From contig NZ_LT965954.1 in NCBI RefSeq assembly GCF_900240995.1, forward strand, positions 310,001 through 374,000: a DNA stretch of 64,000 bases, in the 5' to 3' direction. This document shows, piece after piece, positions 63,447 through 64,000 of this stretch (position 1 is its first letter; every line of letters begins with the position of its first letter). The notes beneath the pieces are model-generated. The model made no database searches. It worked only from the letters and a program-made list of their open reading frames with translations, and was not told where the DNA came from. This stretch comes from Bacillus sp. Marseille-P3661 (lineage in GTDB: Bacteria > Bacillota > Bacilli > Bacillales > Bacillaceae_J). The position numbers and the translations under genes were made by a program.

Positions 63447-64000
63447 GGCCCCACTTCCTTTACATCCCCTGATTCAATTGCATTTTTTACAAGATATGCC
63501 CAATTATTGAATTCTACTAAAAAGCCGTCATGGCCAAATTGGGTATCTATCCCAAAAAAAGACACTTCTTTACCTAAATATGCTAATTGTTCTGCCACTT
63601 CTTTCATTGCATGTGAAGGATAAAGTAAATCTCCAGTATAACTTATTAATAGTACCTTTGCTTCAATGGTTTGTAACGCCTGTTCCCAACCATTTCGACC
63701 TTGACCTATATCATGGTAATCCATAGCTGTTAACAGTCTTAAATAACTATTTGCATCAAATCTTTTGGCCAGTTTTTCTCCCTGATACTTAAGATATGAT
63801 TCAATCTGAAACTCTTCCTTTGACTTAAGTTGACGTTTAAAGCGCGCATTAAATAAGTGATCCGACCGATACGTGACCATTCCAATCATTCGAGCTAATT
63901 CCAACCCCTTGATTGGTTCATCCACGTTATAGTGTCCACCATTCCACCTTGGATCATTAATAATTGCTTGCTTAGCAATTGTGTTATAAGCCATGGCATA
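63419..64000 (-). CDS. metX: Homoserine O-acetyltransferase, C-terminal part (5' end outside window)
   Basis: The frame is open to the window edge, so the visible 190 or so residues are the C-terminal part. They show DPRWNGGHY, the helical lid LARMIGMVTYRSDHLFNARF, the catalytic Asp in SYTGDLLYPS and the catalytic His in FGHDGFL. It activates homoserine for sulfur assimilation. A chimera with a true Hom product supply (overlap with hom) makes metabolic sense. Any SAM riboswitch would lie outside. Confidence 0.9.
   Translation of the reverse strand, partial: YAMAYNTIAKQAIINDPRWNGGHYNVDEPIKGLELARMIGMVTYRSDHLFNARFKRQLKSKEEFQIESYLKYQGEKLAKRFDANSYLRLLTAMDYHDIGQGRNGWEQALQTIEAKVLLISYTGDLLYPSHAMKEVAEQLAYLGKEVSFFGIDTQFGHDGFLVEFNNWAYLVKNAIESGDVKEVGPCQPLMLQY

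Overview
The window is chromosomal DNA from a low-GC, spore-forming member of the Bacillaceae. Supporting signs are an alpha/beta-type SASP, a SleB-like cortex hydrolase, a YppG-like coat protein, AbbA, CtsR heptad sites, a proline T-box, strong GGAGG ribosome binding sites and frequent TTG starts. I see no rRNA, tRNA, CRISPR, phage or insertion sequence.

Layout. (1) 1-20.6 kb is an inverted core block matching the Bacillus subtilis pdhA-ykyB neighbourhood as I know it: pdhA (cut by the window edge), ykyA, defB, rpoY-rnjA, ktrC, ykuS, dapL-dapH, ccpC, darB, abbA, ykuK, ykuJ, ykuI, ykuE, ykyB. Insertions within it include a DUF3993 protein, a class V aminotransferase, a crcB pair, a His-rich repeat protein and a PCYCGC lipoprotein. 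(2) 20.6-30 kb holds an HD-GYP protein, a tungstate ABC operon with its own DNA-binding regulator, cheV, an orphan trpB and several secreted proteins. (3) 30-39.5 kb holds PilZ, proBA behind a T-box, the electron-bifurcating complex fixABCX and the iron-sulfur repair protein RIC/ScdA. (4) 39.5-51 kb holds small hypothetical genes, an FbpB-like peptide, ktrD, patA, and spore and cell-wall genes. (5) 51-64 kb holds NUDIX and HAD hydrolases, CtsR-controlled clpE, nrnB, a membrane-anchored molybdopterin oxidoreductase, an atypical kinase, hom and metX (cut by the window edge).

The main finding is at 19306-19779. The PCYCGC lipoprotein frame appears to stop at a TGA at 19444-19446, but the same frame continues for 45 more codons. 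That extension carries the rest of the family: the second cysteine of a C-G-x-C motif, the C-terminal helix and the Thr-Pro-Thr-Pro-Met-Pro tail. The TGA sits exactly where the first cysteine of C-G-x-C belongs. A perfect five-base-pair hairpin begins 16 nt after it, placed like a bacterial SECIS. I read this as a probable selenoprotein (U-G-I-C); a recent nonsense mutation is the main alternative.

The surrounding genes fit an anaerobic, metal- and selenium-using lifestyle. Both the tungstate-uptake operon and the RIC gene have near-perfect Fnr sites (TGTGA-N6-TCAC) centred about 41.5 bp upstream of their predicted starts. FixABCX can make low-potential electrons, and a molybdopterin oxidoreductase is present. 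Tungstate and selenium are the usual needs of W/Se formate dehydrogenases, but no such enzyme or Sec machinery lies in the window, so that link is inference. The acetylated diaminopimelate pathway is represented by dapH, dapL and patA, and potassium uptake by the KtrC/KtrD partners at separate loci.
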